Positions 8,486 through 16,492 of a stretch of DNA of 64,000 bases are shown here, in pieces. Source of the DNA: Nonomuraea montanisoli (GTDB taxonomy: Bacteria > Actinomycetota > Actinomycetes > Streptosporangiales > Streptosporangiaceae); assembly GCF_013363975.1 (NCBI RefSeq), contig NZ_JABWGN010000009.1, positions 62,001 to 126,000 on the forward strand, given 5' to 3'. The stretch's first letter is position 1. Every line of letters begins with the position of its first letter. The translations under genes and the position numbers were made by a program. Under the pieces are notes generated by a model. It had not been told where the DNA came from, did not search any database, and saw only the letters and a list, made by a program, of their open reading frames with translations.

Positions 8486-9628
8486 TCAGTGTGTCGTGAA
8501 GGAGATCTGGGTGGTGGAGCCGAGGGGTGCGAGCCGGGGGAGCGGCCCCGGCTGGACGGGGGGCGTGACGACGGGGGTGCCGTGCGCGGGGCACAGGGCG
8601 GTGGTCAGCGATTCGGCGTCGTCGGGAACCACGTTGACCAGCGCGGCTCTTCGCCGGCGCAGCGCGGTAAGCCCCACCGTCGGGCCGCCGGGTGACTCGA
8701 ACGGGCGGGCGTGGACGTGCCGCCACAGCAGGTGCACCTGCCCGCAGGCGGGAACCACCGCGGCCAGATAGCCGAGGTGCGGGTCATGAGCGACCATCGC
8801 GCCCGCCGCCACCGCGTGATCCGTGAACGGGGGACCCGGCACCGCGCGATCCGCCGCCGCGTGACCCGGTAGCGCGTGACCTGTCAGCGCCTGATCCGCC
8901 GCCGTGTGATCCGGCACCGCGTGACCTGTCAGCGCGTGATCCGGCGCCGCGTGATCCGTCACCATGCGACCCGTCACCATGCGACCCGTCACCACGCGAT
9001 CCGGCACCACGCCACCCACGACGCGCGTCTGAGGCGTCCGGGCGGCCGCCGCGGCCCGCGCCGCTCGTACGGCCTGCCCCAAGGGCACACGTTCGACCGC
9101 GCAGACCCGTACCCCCTCCAGCTGCGGCAGGACCGCGTCCAGGGCGGCCCGTTCGCCCACCACGATCGCCTGCCCCGCCTCGGCCGCCAGGCCGAGCGCG
9201 GCGGCGTCGAGGGCGCGGCGGCGCGCCCCGTCCACGACCCTGGCCCCGGGCGCGAGCAGCACCCCGTACCGGCGGCCGCCGCCCCAGGGCAGCACGCCGC
9301 CGGCCAGCGTGCGCCGGTCCAGGACCGCGGGCCGCACCTCCAGCACGGGCGCCCGGCGCGGCGCTCCCGCCAGGGCGAGGGCGTCGCGCAGGTCCCGTCC
9401 GTCGCCGATCCACGGCGACGGCTCCAGCGACGGGTCGAACGGCCGCGCGAACGGACACAGGCGATGGAGCTGGTCCGCGAGCGCGGCGGAGGGCGTGGGC
9501 TCCGGCTCGGCCAGAGCCCGCCCCGCCGCCGCCCACTGGTCACGGTAGAAGGGCACCCGCAGGAAGGCCGTGGCGACCACCCGGCGACGGGCCCGCTCCC
9601 AGCGCCGCACCGAGAAGTCAGCGGGCAT
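8486..9628 (-). CDS. CapK-like (adenylate-forming-related) protein with pentapeptide tandem repeat
   Basis: About 380 residues. The N-terminus 'RVVATAFLRVPFYRDQWAAAG' region resembles the opening of CapK/PaaK-type adenylate-forming enzymes of polysaccharide loci, and the C-terminal part ('HDPHLGYLAAVVPACGQVHLLW', then an HVHARP segment) resembles the same group. The canonical ATP-binding P-loop of adenylating enzymes is not evident, so activity is doubtful. Residues about 206-275 are replaced by a His/Asp/Gly-rich tandem repeat of five residues encoded by 15-bp units. The start at 9628 overlaps the end of the upstream ATP-grasp gene by 11 bp; longer frames run through that gene. A role in activating or transferring an acyl or sugar group in the surface-polymer locus is inference. 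Confidence 0.6.
   Translation of the reverse strand: MPADFSVRRWERARRRVVATAFLRVPFYRDQWAAAGRALAEPEPTPSAALADQLHRLCPFARPFDPSLEPSPWIGDGRDLRDALALAGAPRRAPVLEVRPAVLDRRTLAGGVLPWGGGRRYGVLLAPGARVVDGARRRALDAAALGLAAEAGQAIVVGERAALDAVLPQLEGVRVCAVERVPLGQAVRAARAAAAARTPQTRVVGGVVPDRVVTGRMVTGRMVTDHAAPDHALTGHAVPDHTAADQALTGHALPGHAAADRAVPGPPFTDHAVAAGAMVAHDPHLGYLAAVVPACGQVHLLWRHVHARPFESPGGPTVGLTALRRRRAALVNVVPDDAESLTTALCPAHGTPVVTPPVQPGPLPRLAPLGSTTQISFTTH
8805..9014 (-). repeat. 15-bp tandem repeat encoding about 13 pentapeptides
   Basis: About 13 degenerate copies of a 15-bp unit, clearest at 8956-9000 where CCGTCACCATGCGAC recurs back to back. Translated on the minus strand these give five-residue units such as VTGRM, VTDHA, LTGHA, VPDHT and ALPGH. 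Phase is preserved throughout, so the array lengthens the protein without breaking it. It is not the A(D/N)LXX pentapeptide-repeat family. Confidence 0.85.
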
Positions 9629-10802
9629 CGACGCTGACCCGGACCGTGTCCTCGACGGCCGCCAGCACCTCCGCGACCGCGGTGGCCGATTCCCCGGAGG
9701 CCAGCACGTACCCGAGCTTGGCCCGGCACTCCGTGTACGGCACCACCGGCTCGCCCGGCCGGGTGGTGACCACCACGTCGGCCACCCCGGGCAGCGCCAG
9801 CGCCTCGTCCAGCCCGTGGAGCGCCAGGAGGGTGCCCGCGGAGCCGGAGCGCAGCATGCGGACGGACGCGTGGCGGCTCCACCGGGGCGCCAGGTCGGGG
9901 CGTTCCCCGATGGCGAGCAGGACGGCCGCCGCCACCGTGTCCACCCCGTACATGAGGCCGAGCGCCTCTCCCAGGCCGTTGCCGCCGATCCGCGCGCCCA
10001 TCTCGATGAGCACGACGGCGTCACCGGTGAGGAAGAGGTCGAGGTTGAGCGGGCCGTCGGTGTAGCCCACCTCGGCGCAGACCGCTTCGAGCTGCCGGGT
10101 GACCTCCGCGGTCAGCGCCTCGTCGCGCGGCGCCATGTCGTGGCCGACGGCGACGACCTGCGGAGCCGCCACCACGCGGTCGCTCAGCCCGAGCAGAGCC
10201 ACCCGGCCGTCCTGGAGGAACGCCTCCCCGCACAGGTCGCGGCCGATCACCAGCTCCTCGACGATCACGGTCGCGGAGGGGGAGACGGCGGCGGCGGCCT
10301 CGACGGCGCCGGCCAGCCCGGACGGGTCCGCGCACACCGTGATCCCCCGGGAGCTGCCGGAGTCGACGGGCTTGACGATGGCAGGGAAGGCGAGCCGCCC
10401 CGCCTCGCGCAGGACCTCGTGGGCGGTGCCGCTGACGTACGCGGGCCCGCCGAGGCCCAGCCGTTCGCACACCTCGCGGAAGTACGCCTTGTCCACCGAC
10501 ACCCGCAGGGCGGCGTCGGACAGCCCGCCCGGAAGGCCGAGCCGTCGCGTCACCTCGACCAGGGCCGGCAGGTTGATGTCGGTGCCGGGGGCGAGCACGC
10601 CCACCACGTCGTCACGGTCGCGGAGCGCGGCCGTGACCGCCTCCACGTCCCGGGTGCTGACGTGCAGGAACTCGTCGGCCTCGCGCACCCCCGGGGCGTC
10701 GGCGCGCATGTCGACGCATACGGTCGCCAGGCCGAGCCGCCGGGCGGCCCGGAAGGAACTGATCGTCCCGTCCGAGCCGCCCAGGATGACGAGCCGCTTC
10801 AC
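9618..10802 (-). CDS. ATP-grasp domain ligase
   Basis: 394 residues beginning at a GTG (10802) whose GTGA overlaps the stop of the upstream epimerase. The N-terminal Rossmann-like pre-ATP-grasp domain starts 'KRLVILGGSDG'; the ATP-grasp core (about 120-310) shows 'FPAIVKPVDSGSSRG', 'VIVEELVIGRDLCGEAF', and the Mg-binding strand 'NLDLFLTGDAVVLIEMGARIGGNG' region. This is the carbamoyl-phosphate-synthase/PurK-like fold that forms amide or peptide-like bonds through an acyl-phosphate. Substrate unknown. Position between an NAD-epimerase and a CapK-like gene suggests attachment of an amino acid or carboxylate to a sugar. It is unrelated in sequence to the RiPP-type ATP-grasp at 62.5-63.6 kb. Confidence 0.85.
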   Translation of the reverse strand: MKRLVILGGSDGTISSFRAARRLGLATVCVDMRADAPGVREADEFLHVSTRDVEAVTAALRDRDDVVGVLAPGTDINLPALVEVTRRLGLPGGLSDAALRVSVDKAYFREVCERLGLGGPAYVSGTAHEVLREAGRLAFPAIVKPVDSGSSRGITVCADPSGLAGAVEAAAAVSPSATVIVEELVIGRDLCGEAFLQDGRVALLGLSDRVVAAPQVVAVGHDMAPRDEALTAEVTRQLEAVCAEVGYTDGPLNLDLFLTGDAVVLIEMGARIGGNGLGEALGLMYGVDTVAAAVLLAIGERPDLAPRWSRHASVRMLRSGSAGTLLALHGLDEALALPGVADVVVTTRPGEPVVPYTECRAKLGYVLASGESATAVAEVLAAVEDTVRVSVDAR

Positions 10803-11797
10803 GCGCCGGCCACCGTGCCGGTCGCTGTGCCGGTCTCTGTGCCGGTCTCTGTGCCGGTCTCTGTGTCCGGGACGTCCCAGTGGATCCCGCGGTTCTCGAT
10901 GAACCAGTCCACGGTCCGCGCCATGCCCTCCTCGAGGGAGACGAGCGAGCTGGGATCGATGCCCACCGACAGCAGGGTCTTGGTCTGCGCCGTCACCGCC
11001 GTGCCGGGCGTCTCGCCGGGCCGCATCGGCAGGTCGGCGATGGGCACGCGCGGGTAGCCGCGGGCCACGCAGAGGTCGATGATCAGCTCGGCGACCTCGC
11101 GGATGCTGGACGAGGTCGTGGGACCCACCTCGACGACGTGGTCGAGGACCTCTCCGGCGGCGGCCGCCTCCAGGGCGGCGACGAGCGCCCGCGCCACGTC
11201 CCCGACCCACACCATGTCCGAGACCTGGGTGCCGCCGCCGTACAGTTCGACGGGCAGGCCGCTCAGCGCGCGGCAGACGACGGCGGGCGTGATCTTGCGG
11301 ACCTTGCCCGGGGCGAACGGCGGCGCGGCCTGCTGGCGGGGGCCGTAGGCGTTGACCACCCGGACGTTGTTCACCCGCGTCCCGCGGTGGGCGTTGAACA
11401 TCCGGACAAACCGCTCAACTGCGGTTTTGGAGATGGAGTAGCTGTTGTCCATCCAGTGATTGCCGACGCAGATGTAGACGCCGGGCAGGTCGTATTGGGC
11501 GATGGCCTCCAGGAAGTTGAGCCCGCCCATGAGATTGGTCTCGGCGGCCGGCCGCGGATTGGTGATGGTCTCCTGAGTGCCGAGAACAGCCGCCAAATGT
11601 ACGATTGCGTCACAATGTGCCGCTAATTCCGTCATGGCGGTGGCGTCCCGAATGTCGCCTCGCATGACTTCCCAGGGCAGGTCGCGCTCCGCGCGCCCTC
11701 TGTGATCGAACACGAGCGGAACGTGGCCGCGCGACGCGAGTTCCTCGCACACATACCGGCCGATGAACCCGTTTCCGCCGGTTACTCCAACCTTCAT
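10799..11797 (-). CDS. NAD-dependent epimerase/dehydratase (extended SDR)
   Basis: 332 residues. The NAD-binding motif GGNGFIGRYV (TGxxGxxG type) lies at residues 6-16, with 'HCDAIVHLAAVLGTQ' near 68 and the catalytic YxxxK as YSISK near 125, so this is a nucleotide-sugar epimerase or dehydratase of the extended SDR class. The ATG at 11797 is preferred over one at 11821 because AAGGGA precedes it and the motif starts immediately. The last 18 residues are a TGTE-type repeat encoded by 12-bp units. First gene of the minus-strand operon epimerase - ATP-grasp - CapK-like, each overlapping the next. Supplies a modified sugar for the locus (inference). Confidence 0.9.
   Translation of the reverse strand: MKVGVTGGNGFIGRYVCEELASRGHVPLVFDHRGRAERDLPWEVMRGDIRDATAMTELAAHCDAIVHLAAVLGTQETITNPRPAAETNLMGGLNFLEAIAQYDLPGVYICVGNHWMDNSYSISKTAVERFVRMFNAHRGTRVNNVRVVNAYGPRQQAAPPFAPGKVRKITPAVVCRALSGLPVELYGGGTQVSDMVWVGDVARALVAALEAAAAGEVLDHVVEVGPTTSSSIREVAELIIDLCVARGYPRVPIADLPMRPGETPGTAVTAQTKTLLSVGIDPSSLVSLEEGMARTVDWFIENRGIHWDVPDTETGTETGTETGTATGTVAGA
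10815..10866 (-). repeat. 12-bp tandem repeat in epimerase C-terminus
   Basis: About four copies of GTGCCGGTCTCT, the first with GTCGCT. On the minus strand they encode the tail TGTETGTETGTATGT. The repeat ends just before the stop codon and adds only a disordered tail. Confidence 0.9.
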
Positions 11798-11951
11798 GCC
11801 GTCCCTTGAATATGAGTGCACGGTTGTGGGGCGCGCATCAAGGGTGTCGGACGCGCACGACGGTGATCACTGGAGACATATTCTGCGACAATCGTGTCCA
11901 ACCAATGCCTTGTGTCCATGTTGTGATCATTTCGCCATCGAGGGCAACCCC
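11798..11951. promoter_or_regulatory. Divergent promoter region of the surface-polymer locus
   Basis: 154 bp between the divergent epimerase and the first GNAT/FemX-like gene, noticeably AT-richer than either gene. It must contain the promoters of both arms of the locus; I cannot assign -35/-10 hexamers with confidence. GAGGG at 11945 region supplies the ribosome-binding site of the plus-strand gene. Confidence 0.4.
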
Positions 11952-12971
11952 GTGCACCTGGAACTGCTGGACCCCTGCCGCGACCCCGAGCCCCCCGGCT
12001 GGGAGGACTTTCGGCAGGCCGAGGGCCTGACCGCCGTCTGGGCCTACGACGTCATCGCCGCGTCGTCCGAGGGATCGTGGGCGCGCCCTCTGCTGGCCGT
12101 CTTCCGCGACGGCCCGCGCGTCGTCGGGATCGTCGGGGCCGTCTGCGTCGGGCTGCGATTACCGAACTCCGCCCGCCGGCCGCGGCCCGGCCGGGAACCG
12201 ATCCTTCTCGACGTCCGCCTGCCGGCTCACTCCAACGGGCCGACCTGGCACTTCGCCGAGGACGTCACGCCGGAGGCCCGGGCGCGGCTGCTGCGGCAGT
12301 TCGAGCGCGCGGCGCGGCAGCACCTCGGATGGGGGCTCGTGGGCGCGCTGTACCGCATGGTGACCGGGCCCGGCCTGCCCCTCGTCGTCCGCCGGGGCGC
12401 CCTCATCCGGGAGTCGCCGGGCAGCATGACCATGCCACTGCGCTGGTCGTCGGTGGAGGGATGGCTCGGCTCCCTCAGTCAGAGCCGCAGACAGGAACTG
12501 CGGCGCCAGGGCAGGCGGATCGCCGAGGCCGACGTGACCGTGGACCAGGGGACGGCACGGCCGGACCTCGACCCGGCCGAGATGGCCGAGCTGAACCGGA
12601 CGCACACAGCACGCCTGGCCGCACGCCTCGACCCCCGCGCCGACCTGCCCGCCGCGTACTTCGCCGCCCTGCTCGGCCGCGAGGACGTCAACGTGATCTC
12701 CTACCGCTCGGGGGAGCGGCTGCTGGCCTTCGCGATCGTGTACGAGCATCCGGACGCGCCCGTGTACGGCCCGTGGGCGGCGCTGCGCCCCGAGGAAGGC
12801 GGGCTCAAGGGCCTGTACTTCGACAGCTACGTCCGCATCGTCCGCTCCGCCGTCGAGACGGGCCGGAAGCAACTGCTGTGCGGGCGGGGCATGACGGAGG
12901 TCAAGCGGTCGCTGGGCTTCGAGTACGTCCCGATGTCGTTGGTCGCCGTTCCCCGGTGGGTGATGGGATGA
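11952..12971 (+). CDS. GNAT/FemX-like acyl- or aminoacyl-transferase, copy 1
   Basis: 339 residues from a GTG at 11952 preceded by GAGGG. An ATG far upstream at 11763 would add a Cys-rich stretch overlapping the divergent promoter and is rejected. The N-terminus 'VHLELLDPCRDPEPPGWEDF' region parallels the next gene's 'LTLEILDPREDPEPAGWERL'. The C-terminal half has the GNAT/FemX-type pattern: 'SRRQELRRQGRR' (about 180-190), 'LLAFAIVYEHPDAPVYGPW', and 'GLKGLYFDSYVRIVRSAVETG' region ending 'GRGMTEVKRSLGFEYVP'. Such proteins transfer acyl or aminoacyl groups in cell-envelope polymers. The substrate is unknown. Its stop overlaps the next start (ATGA). Confidence 0.75.
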   Translation: MHLELLDPCRDPEPPGWEDFRQAEGLTAVWAYDVIAASSEGSWARPLLAVFRDGPRVVGIVGAVCVGLRLPNSARRPRPGREPILLDVRLPAHSNGPTWHFAEDVTPEARARLLRQFERAARQHLGWGLVGALYRMVTGPGLPLVVRRGALIRESPGSMTMPLRWSSVEGWLGSLSQSRRQELRRQGRRIAEADVTVDQGTARPDLDPAEMAELNRTHTARLAARLDPRADLPAAYFAALLGREDVNVISYRSGERLLAFAIVYEHPDAPVYGPWAALRPEEGGLKGLYFDSYVRIVRSAVETGRKQLLCGRGMTEVKRSLGFEYVPMSLVAVPRWVMG

Positions 12972-13987
12972 GCCTCACCCTGGAGATCCTCGACCCCCGC
13001 GAGGACCCCGAGCCCGCCGGCTGGGAACGGCTGCGCACCGCGGCCGGCCAGTGCGTCACCTGGCGCTACGACCTGCTGCGCGCCTACGCCTGGGCGGCCC
13101 AGGCGCCCGTCCTCCTGACGGTCCTGCGGGAGGACGGCGTCGCGGTCGGCGCCGTGTCGGCGTCCCTGCGCGGCATCCGGCCCAGCAGAGGGGTCTACGC
13201 CTCGGCCCGCCGCGACCCGGCGGGGATCCTCGACGTCCACGCGCCCGGCAACCGGTCCCAGAAGGGATGGTGGTTCGCCGGCGACCTCGAACCGGAACGG
13301 CGGCGGGAGCTGCTGCGCGGCTACGTCCGCGGCGTCCGCCGTGAGCTGGGCCCCGGCTGGCGGAGCGTCGTGTGGCGCGAGGTGTCGCCCGGCGAGCCCG
13401 CGCTGCTGCCCGGCCTGGTCCGGGTCGGCCTGCCGACCGCGCCGCTCGCCCGGCTGGCCACCCCGTGGACCGGCCTCGACGGCTGGTACGCCGGTCTCGA
13501 CCGCGCCCGCCGCGAATCCCTCAGGCGTCGCGCCAGAAGCTTCGCCGCCGACCCGGGCCTGTCGATCGGCGTCGGTCCCGCCCGCGAGTTCGTCACCGCG
13601 GCGGAGGCCGCCGCCCTGCGCGCGGCCAACGACCTCAAGCACCGCAACCGGCTCTTCCCCCTCGCGCCCCTGCCGCTGCCGTACCTGGAGGCCCTGGTCG
13701 GCGGCGACGAGGTCGTGGCGATCGCCTACCGCGGCCGCGAGGGGCGGCTCCTCGGCCTGTCCCTGATCCTGGACCACCCCCGCTGGCCCGTCTGCCTGAG
13801 CTGGGGCGCCGTCACGCCGGAGGACGGCGGGCGCAAGCACCTCTACTTCGACGGCTACGTCCGGATGGTGGAGTGGGCCGTCGCCGCCGGCAAGGCGGGG
13901 CTGGTCCTCGGCAAGGGACAGGCGGAGGCCAAGAGCTCCCTCGGCGCCGAGCTGGTCCCCTCGTCGGCGCTGGCCGTACCCCTCTGA
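12968..13987 (+). CDS. GNAT/FemX-like acyl- or aminoacyl-transferase, copy 2
   Basis: 339 residues, exactly the length of the preceding gene, whose stop it overlaps (ATGA at 12968-12971). The two share 'LLDP.EDPEP.GWE'-type N-termini, 'RR..LRR.ARS' in the middle, and the C-terminal block 'RKHLYFDGYVRMVEWAVAAG' followed by 'LGKGQAEAKSSLGAELVP', so they are an old tandem duplication that has diverged widely. Conserved aromatic/Gly positions suggest both are active. Probably modifies the same polymer at a different position. The stop codon lies inside a 16-17 bp tandem repeat. Confidence 0.75.
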   Translation: MSLTLEILDPREDPEPAGWERLRTAAGQCVTWRYDLLRAYAWAAQAPVLLTVLREDGVAVGAVSASLRGIRPSRGVYASARRDPAGILDVHAPGNRSQKGWWFAGDLEPERRRELLRGYVRGVRRELGPGWRSVVWREVSPGEPALLPGLVRVGLPTAPLARLATPWTGLDGWYAGLDRARRESLRRRARSFAADPGLSIGVGPAREFVTAAEAAALRAANDLKHRNRLFPLAPLPLPYLEALVGGDEVVAIAYRGREGRLLGLSLILDHPRWPVCLSWGAVTPEDGGRKHLYFDGYVRMVEWAVAAGKAGLVLGKGQAEAKSSLGAELVPSSALAVPL

Positions 13988-14093
13988 CCTCGGACGTTTC
14001 TGACCCCCGGACGTTTCTGCCCCTCGGATGTTTCTGGCCGTCGCATGCTACTGACCCTTGGACGTTTCTGACGTGGACGTTTCTGATGTGGAC
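13984..14093 (+). repeat. 17-bp tandem repeat spanning a stop codon and the next gene start
   Basis: Seven degenerate units of the type CTGACCCCCGGACGTTT. The first contains the stop codon of the GNAT/FemX-like copy 2 gene, and the last two fall into the coding frame of the zinc-ribbon gene, where they read DVSDVDVSDVD. The array fills the whole intergenic space. Confidence 0.85.
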
Positions 14094-15266
14094 GCCGCAT
14101 CGGCTTGTGTGCAGTGCGGGCACCCGCACCCCTCGCTGATCCGGCGGCCCCTGCGGCCGGTCCGCTACTCCTGCCGCTCCTGCGGCGCGGTGTTCCGGCC
14201 CGGCCCGCGCCCGGCGCCCGACCGGCCTCCCACGCCGGCCGGGCCCTCCACGCCCGCCGGGCCCTCCGCGTCCGCCGGGCTCTCCTTGCCTGACGGGTCC
14301 GCAGTGCCTGGCCGGCCCTCCGCGCCCGCCGGGCCCTCCGTGCGTGACGGGTCCGCAGTGCCCGCCCGGCCCGCCGGGCCTGACCTGCTCCCGGTGCCCG
14401 GCCGCGACGGCGGCCGTGGACCGCTGGCGGCGGCCCCGGATCCGGTGCCCGCCTCCGGGGCCGATGATCTGGAGACGTCGGCCGCCGGCCGCGATCCGGA
14501 GGGGGCGGACCTGGGCGGCGATCCGGACGGGGTGGACCTGGACGGCGATCCGCTGGCGGCGTTCATGCCGGCTCGCATGGTCCGCTGGGTGCGCGCGCAG
14601 ACGGGTCCGGAGCCGGTCCCCGACGCGCCCGACCGGGCCACGCTGGCGCGCTGGTACAAGGACTTCGACGCCCTCGTCGCCGCCGCCCGCAGCTCACCCG
14701 AGGCCCGCGCCGCCGTCGAGCGGTTCAGCGGCGTCCCCCTCGACCGGCTGCCCGTCAAGCCGCCGGCGTTCTCCAAGGTGTGCGCCGCCCTCCACGCGAC
14801 CTGCTACGACGCCGGGCTGGCCGCGTCCAGGCTGGCCGGCGCGGATCCGGCCGTCGTCGCCGAGCGGATCGGCCACCTGCGCCGCTGGCTCGCCACGGCG
14901 GGCCGCTCCACCACCTGGCTGGAGGCGGCTCCCGCCCCCGACCCGGATCCGGCGGCCGTCGAGGAGCTGCTGACGCCGCCCCGGTCGTTCACCACCGAGC
15001 AGGTCAGGACCCTCTTCAGCGCGCTGTTCGGCGTGGACAAGGGGCCGTCGGTGCCCGGGGTGCGCGAGCGGTTCGGCGACGAGGGCGTCCGGCACGCCCT
15101 GCTGGCCTACCTGAAGACCGGCGAGCGTCCCCTGCGCGAGACCGTGGCGGCCGACCTGACCCCTGACCCGGCCCCCAGCCCCGACCCGGACCTGGGCCCC
15201 GACCCGGACCTGGGCCCCGACTCGGACCTGGGCCCCGACGCCGGCACCCGGCTGGACGCCTCGTGA
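14058..15266 (+). CDS. Zinc-ribbon protein with low-complexity linker, unknown function
   Basis: 402 residues from a TTG at 14058, or 392 from a GTG at 14088; neither has a good ribosome-binding site and the start lies in a tandem repeat, so it is uncertain. A zinc ribbon is formed by Cys17-x2-Cys20 and Cys39-x2-Cys42. Residues 45-165 are a Pro/Ala/Gly/Asp-rich disordered linker with repeating PAGPS/DGSAVP units. A helical domain follows (about 170-365; 'LARWYKDFDALVAAAR', 'FSKVCAALHATCYDAG'). The tail repeats PDPDLG four times. No enzyme signature. It overlaps the flippase start (GTGA), so it belongs to the polymer locus; a regulatory or scaffold role is possible. Confidence 0.65.
   Translation: MDVSDVDVSDVDAASACVQCGHPHPSLIRRPLRPVRYSCRSCGAVFRPGPRPAPDRPPTPAGPSTPAGPSASAGLSLPDGSAVPGRPSAPAGPSVRDGSAVPARPAGPDLLPVPGRDGGRGPLAAAPDPVPASGADDLETSAAGRDPEGADLGGDPDGVDLDGDPLAAFMPARMVRWVRAQTGPEPVPDAPDRATLARWYKDFDALVAAARSSPEARAAVERFSGVPLDRLPVKPPAFSKVCAALHATCYDAGLAASRLAGADPAVVAERIGHLRRWLATAGRSTTWLEAAPAPDPDPAAVEELLTPPRSFTTEQVRTLFSALFGVDKGPSVPGVRERFGDEGVRHALLAYLKTGERPLRETVAADLTPDPAPSPDPDLGPDPDLGPDSDLGPDAGTRLDAS
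15180..15240 (+). repeat. 18-bp tandem repeat in the tail of the zinc-ribbon protein
   Basis: Three to four units of CCCGACCCGGACCTGGGC, encoding PDPDLG repeats immediately before the C-terminus. Confidence 0.85.
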
Positions 15267-16492
15267 CCGCCGCCGCGCTGCACAGCATCGGCCCGCGCCG
15301 CCTGCTGACCCTGCTGGGCGGCCGCGCCACCTTCCGCCTCCTGCTGTACGGCTCCGCGGCCGTGCTGGTCGCCGCGTGGAGCCGGGAGGACTTCAACGCG
15401 TACGCGGCGGCGGTGGGCGCGGCGGGCTGGCTGAGCATGGTCGTCCAGTCGGGCCCCGAGAAGGCCGCGCTCACGCTCATCCCGCGCGCCCGCCGTACCC
15501 GTGACCAGATCGCCGGGATGCTGCGCATGGTCGTCGCCCGCGTCCCGCTGCCCTTCACCGCGGCGGCCGCGGCTGGGCTCGTCCTCGCCCCCCACTCCAG
15601 AGTCACGACCTACCTCCTGAGCATCGCCTACTACGTCGCCCTCGGCTGCGGCATGCTCGGCGTGGCCCTGCACCGCGCCCTCGGCCGGTACGCCCGCGAC
15701 ACCGCCCACTTCGCGCTGCTCGGCGTCGGCATGATCAGCATGGCCGGGCTGGCGTTCACCGCGCACATCCGGCCCGCCGGCTACCTCGCGGGGCTGCTGG
15801 CCCTGGTCACGGCGCTCAACGTGGCGCTGCTTCGCGGCCTGCCCCGGGGGGCAGCGGCCGGAGCCGAGGCGTCGCACGGGGCAGGGACGCCGCGCCGGAC
15901 GTTGCGCGGCATCGTGGCCGGCACCGTGGTGCTGATGGGCGCGGTGGACGTCATGGGCAACGCCACGGTCGGGACGCTCTTCGTGGAGCTCTCGCTCACC
16001 GCCCACGCGGACCAGAGCGGCGACTTCTACATGATGATCCTCGGCTGGGGCTTCGCCACGTCCGTGGTCTACACGCTGCAGCGGATCTACCAGCCCCGGC
16101 TGGCGCTGCGGATGGGCTCGTCCGGAGCCGGTCAGGTCCGCGCGCTCGCCCGGCGGGTCGCCGCGCTGTCGATCGCGGTCAGCGGCGTCTGGCTGGTCCT
16201 CGCGGGGGCCGTGCTGGCCGGCGGCCTGGCCGGCACCCGCTCCCTGGTCGCGCTCGGCGGGCTGCTGGCGTCGCTGCTGCCCGCCAACGCGCTCGCGGGC
16301 CTGGTGGTGTTCGTGCTGGAGAACACCGGCCAGACCGAGCTGCGCGCCTGCGCGAAGGCCGTCGTCCTGTCCTGGGCCGTGGTGGCCGCGCTGGGTGCGC
16401 TGGTGATCCCGTTCGCGGGCGCGGCGGGAGCGGTGTACGCGCTGGGAGCGCAGGGATTCGTCCTCGGAACGGTGCTGAGGAGGCACATGTGA
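15263..16492 (+). CDS. Polysaccharide flippase-like multi-pass membrane protein
   Basis: 409 residues, start GTG at 15263 overlapping the upstream stop (GTGA). About 11-12 hydrophobic helices in pairs, for example 'LLLYGSAAVLVAAW', 'VALGCGMLGVALHRALG', 'LAGLLALVTALNVALLRG', 'LVALGGLLASLLPANALAGLVVF'. Spacing, length and position beside a GT2 gene resemble Wzx/MATE-like lipid-linked oligosaccharide flippases, but the similarity is topological and I see no diagnostic motif. A role in moving the lipid-linked product of this locus across the membrane is inference. Its stop overlaps the next start. Confidence 0.65.
   Translation: MTAAALHSIGPRRLLTLLGGRATFRLLLYGSAAVLVAAWSREDFNAYAAAVGAAGWLSMVVQSGPEKAALTLIPRARRTRDQIAGMLRMVVARVPLPFTAAAAAGLVLAPHSRVTTYLLSIAYYVALGCGMLGVALHRALGRYARDTAHFALLGVGMISMAGLAFTAHIRPAGYLAGLLALVTALNVALLRGLPRGAAAGAEASHGAGTPRRTLRGIVAGTVVLMGAVDVMGNATVGTLFVELSLTAHADQSGDFYMMILGWGFATSVVYTLQRIYQPRLALRMGSSGAGQVRALARRVAALSIAVSGVWLVLAGAVLAGGLAGTRSLVALGGLLASLLPANALAGLVVFVLENTGQTELRACAKAVVLSWAVVAALGALVIPFAGAAGAVYALGAQGFVLGTVLRRHM

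Noticed and set aside
8805..9014. CRISPR-like array
   Set aside because: Repeats are 15 bp, contiguous without spacers and keep the reading frame; this is a coding tandem repeat.
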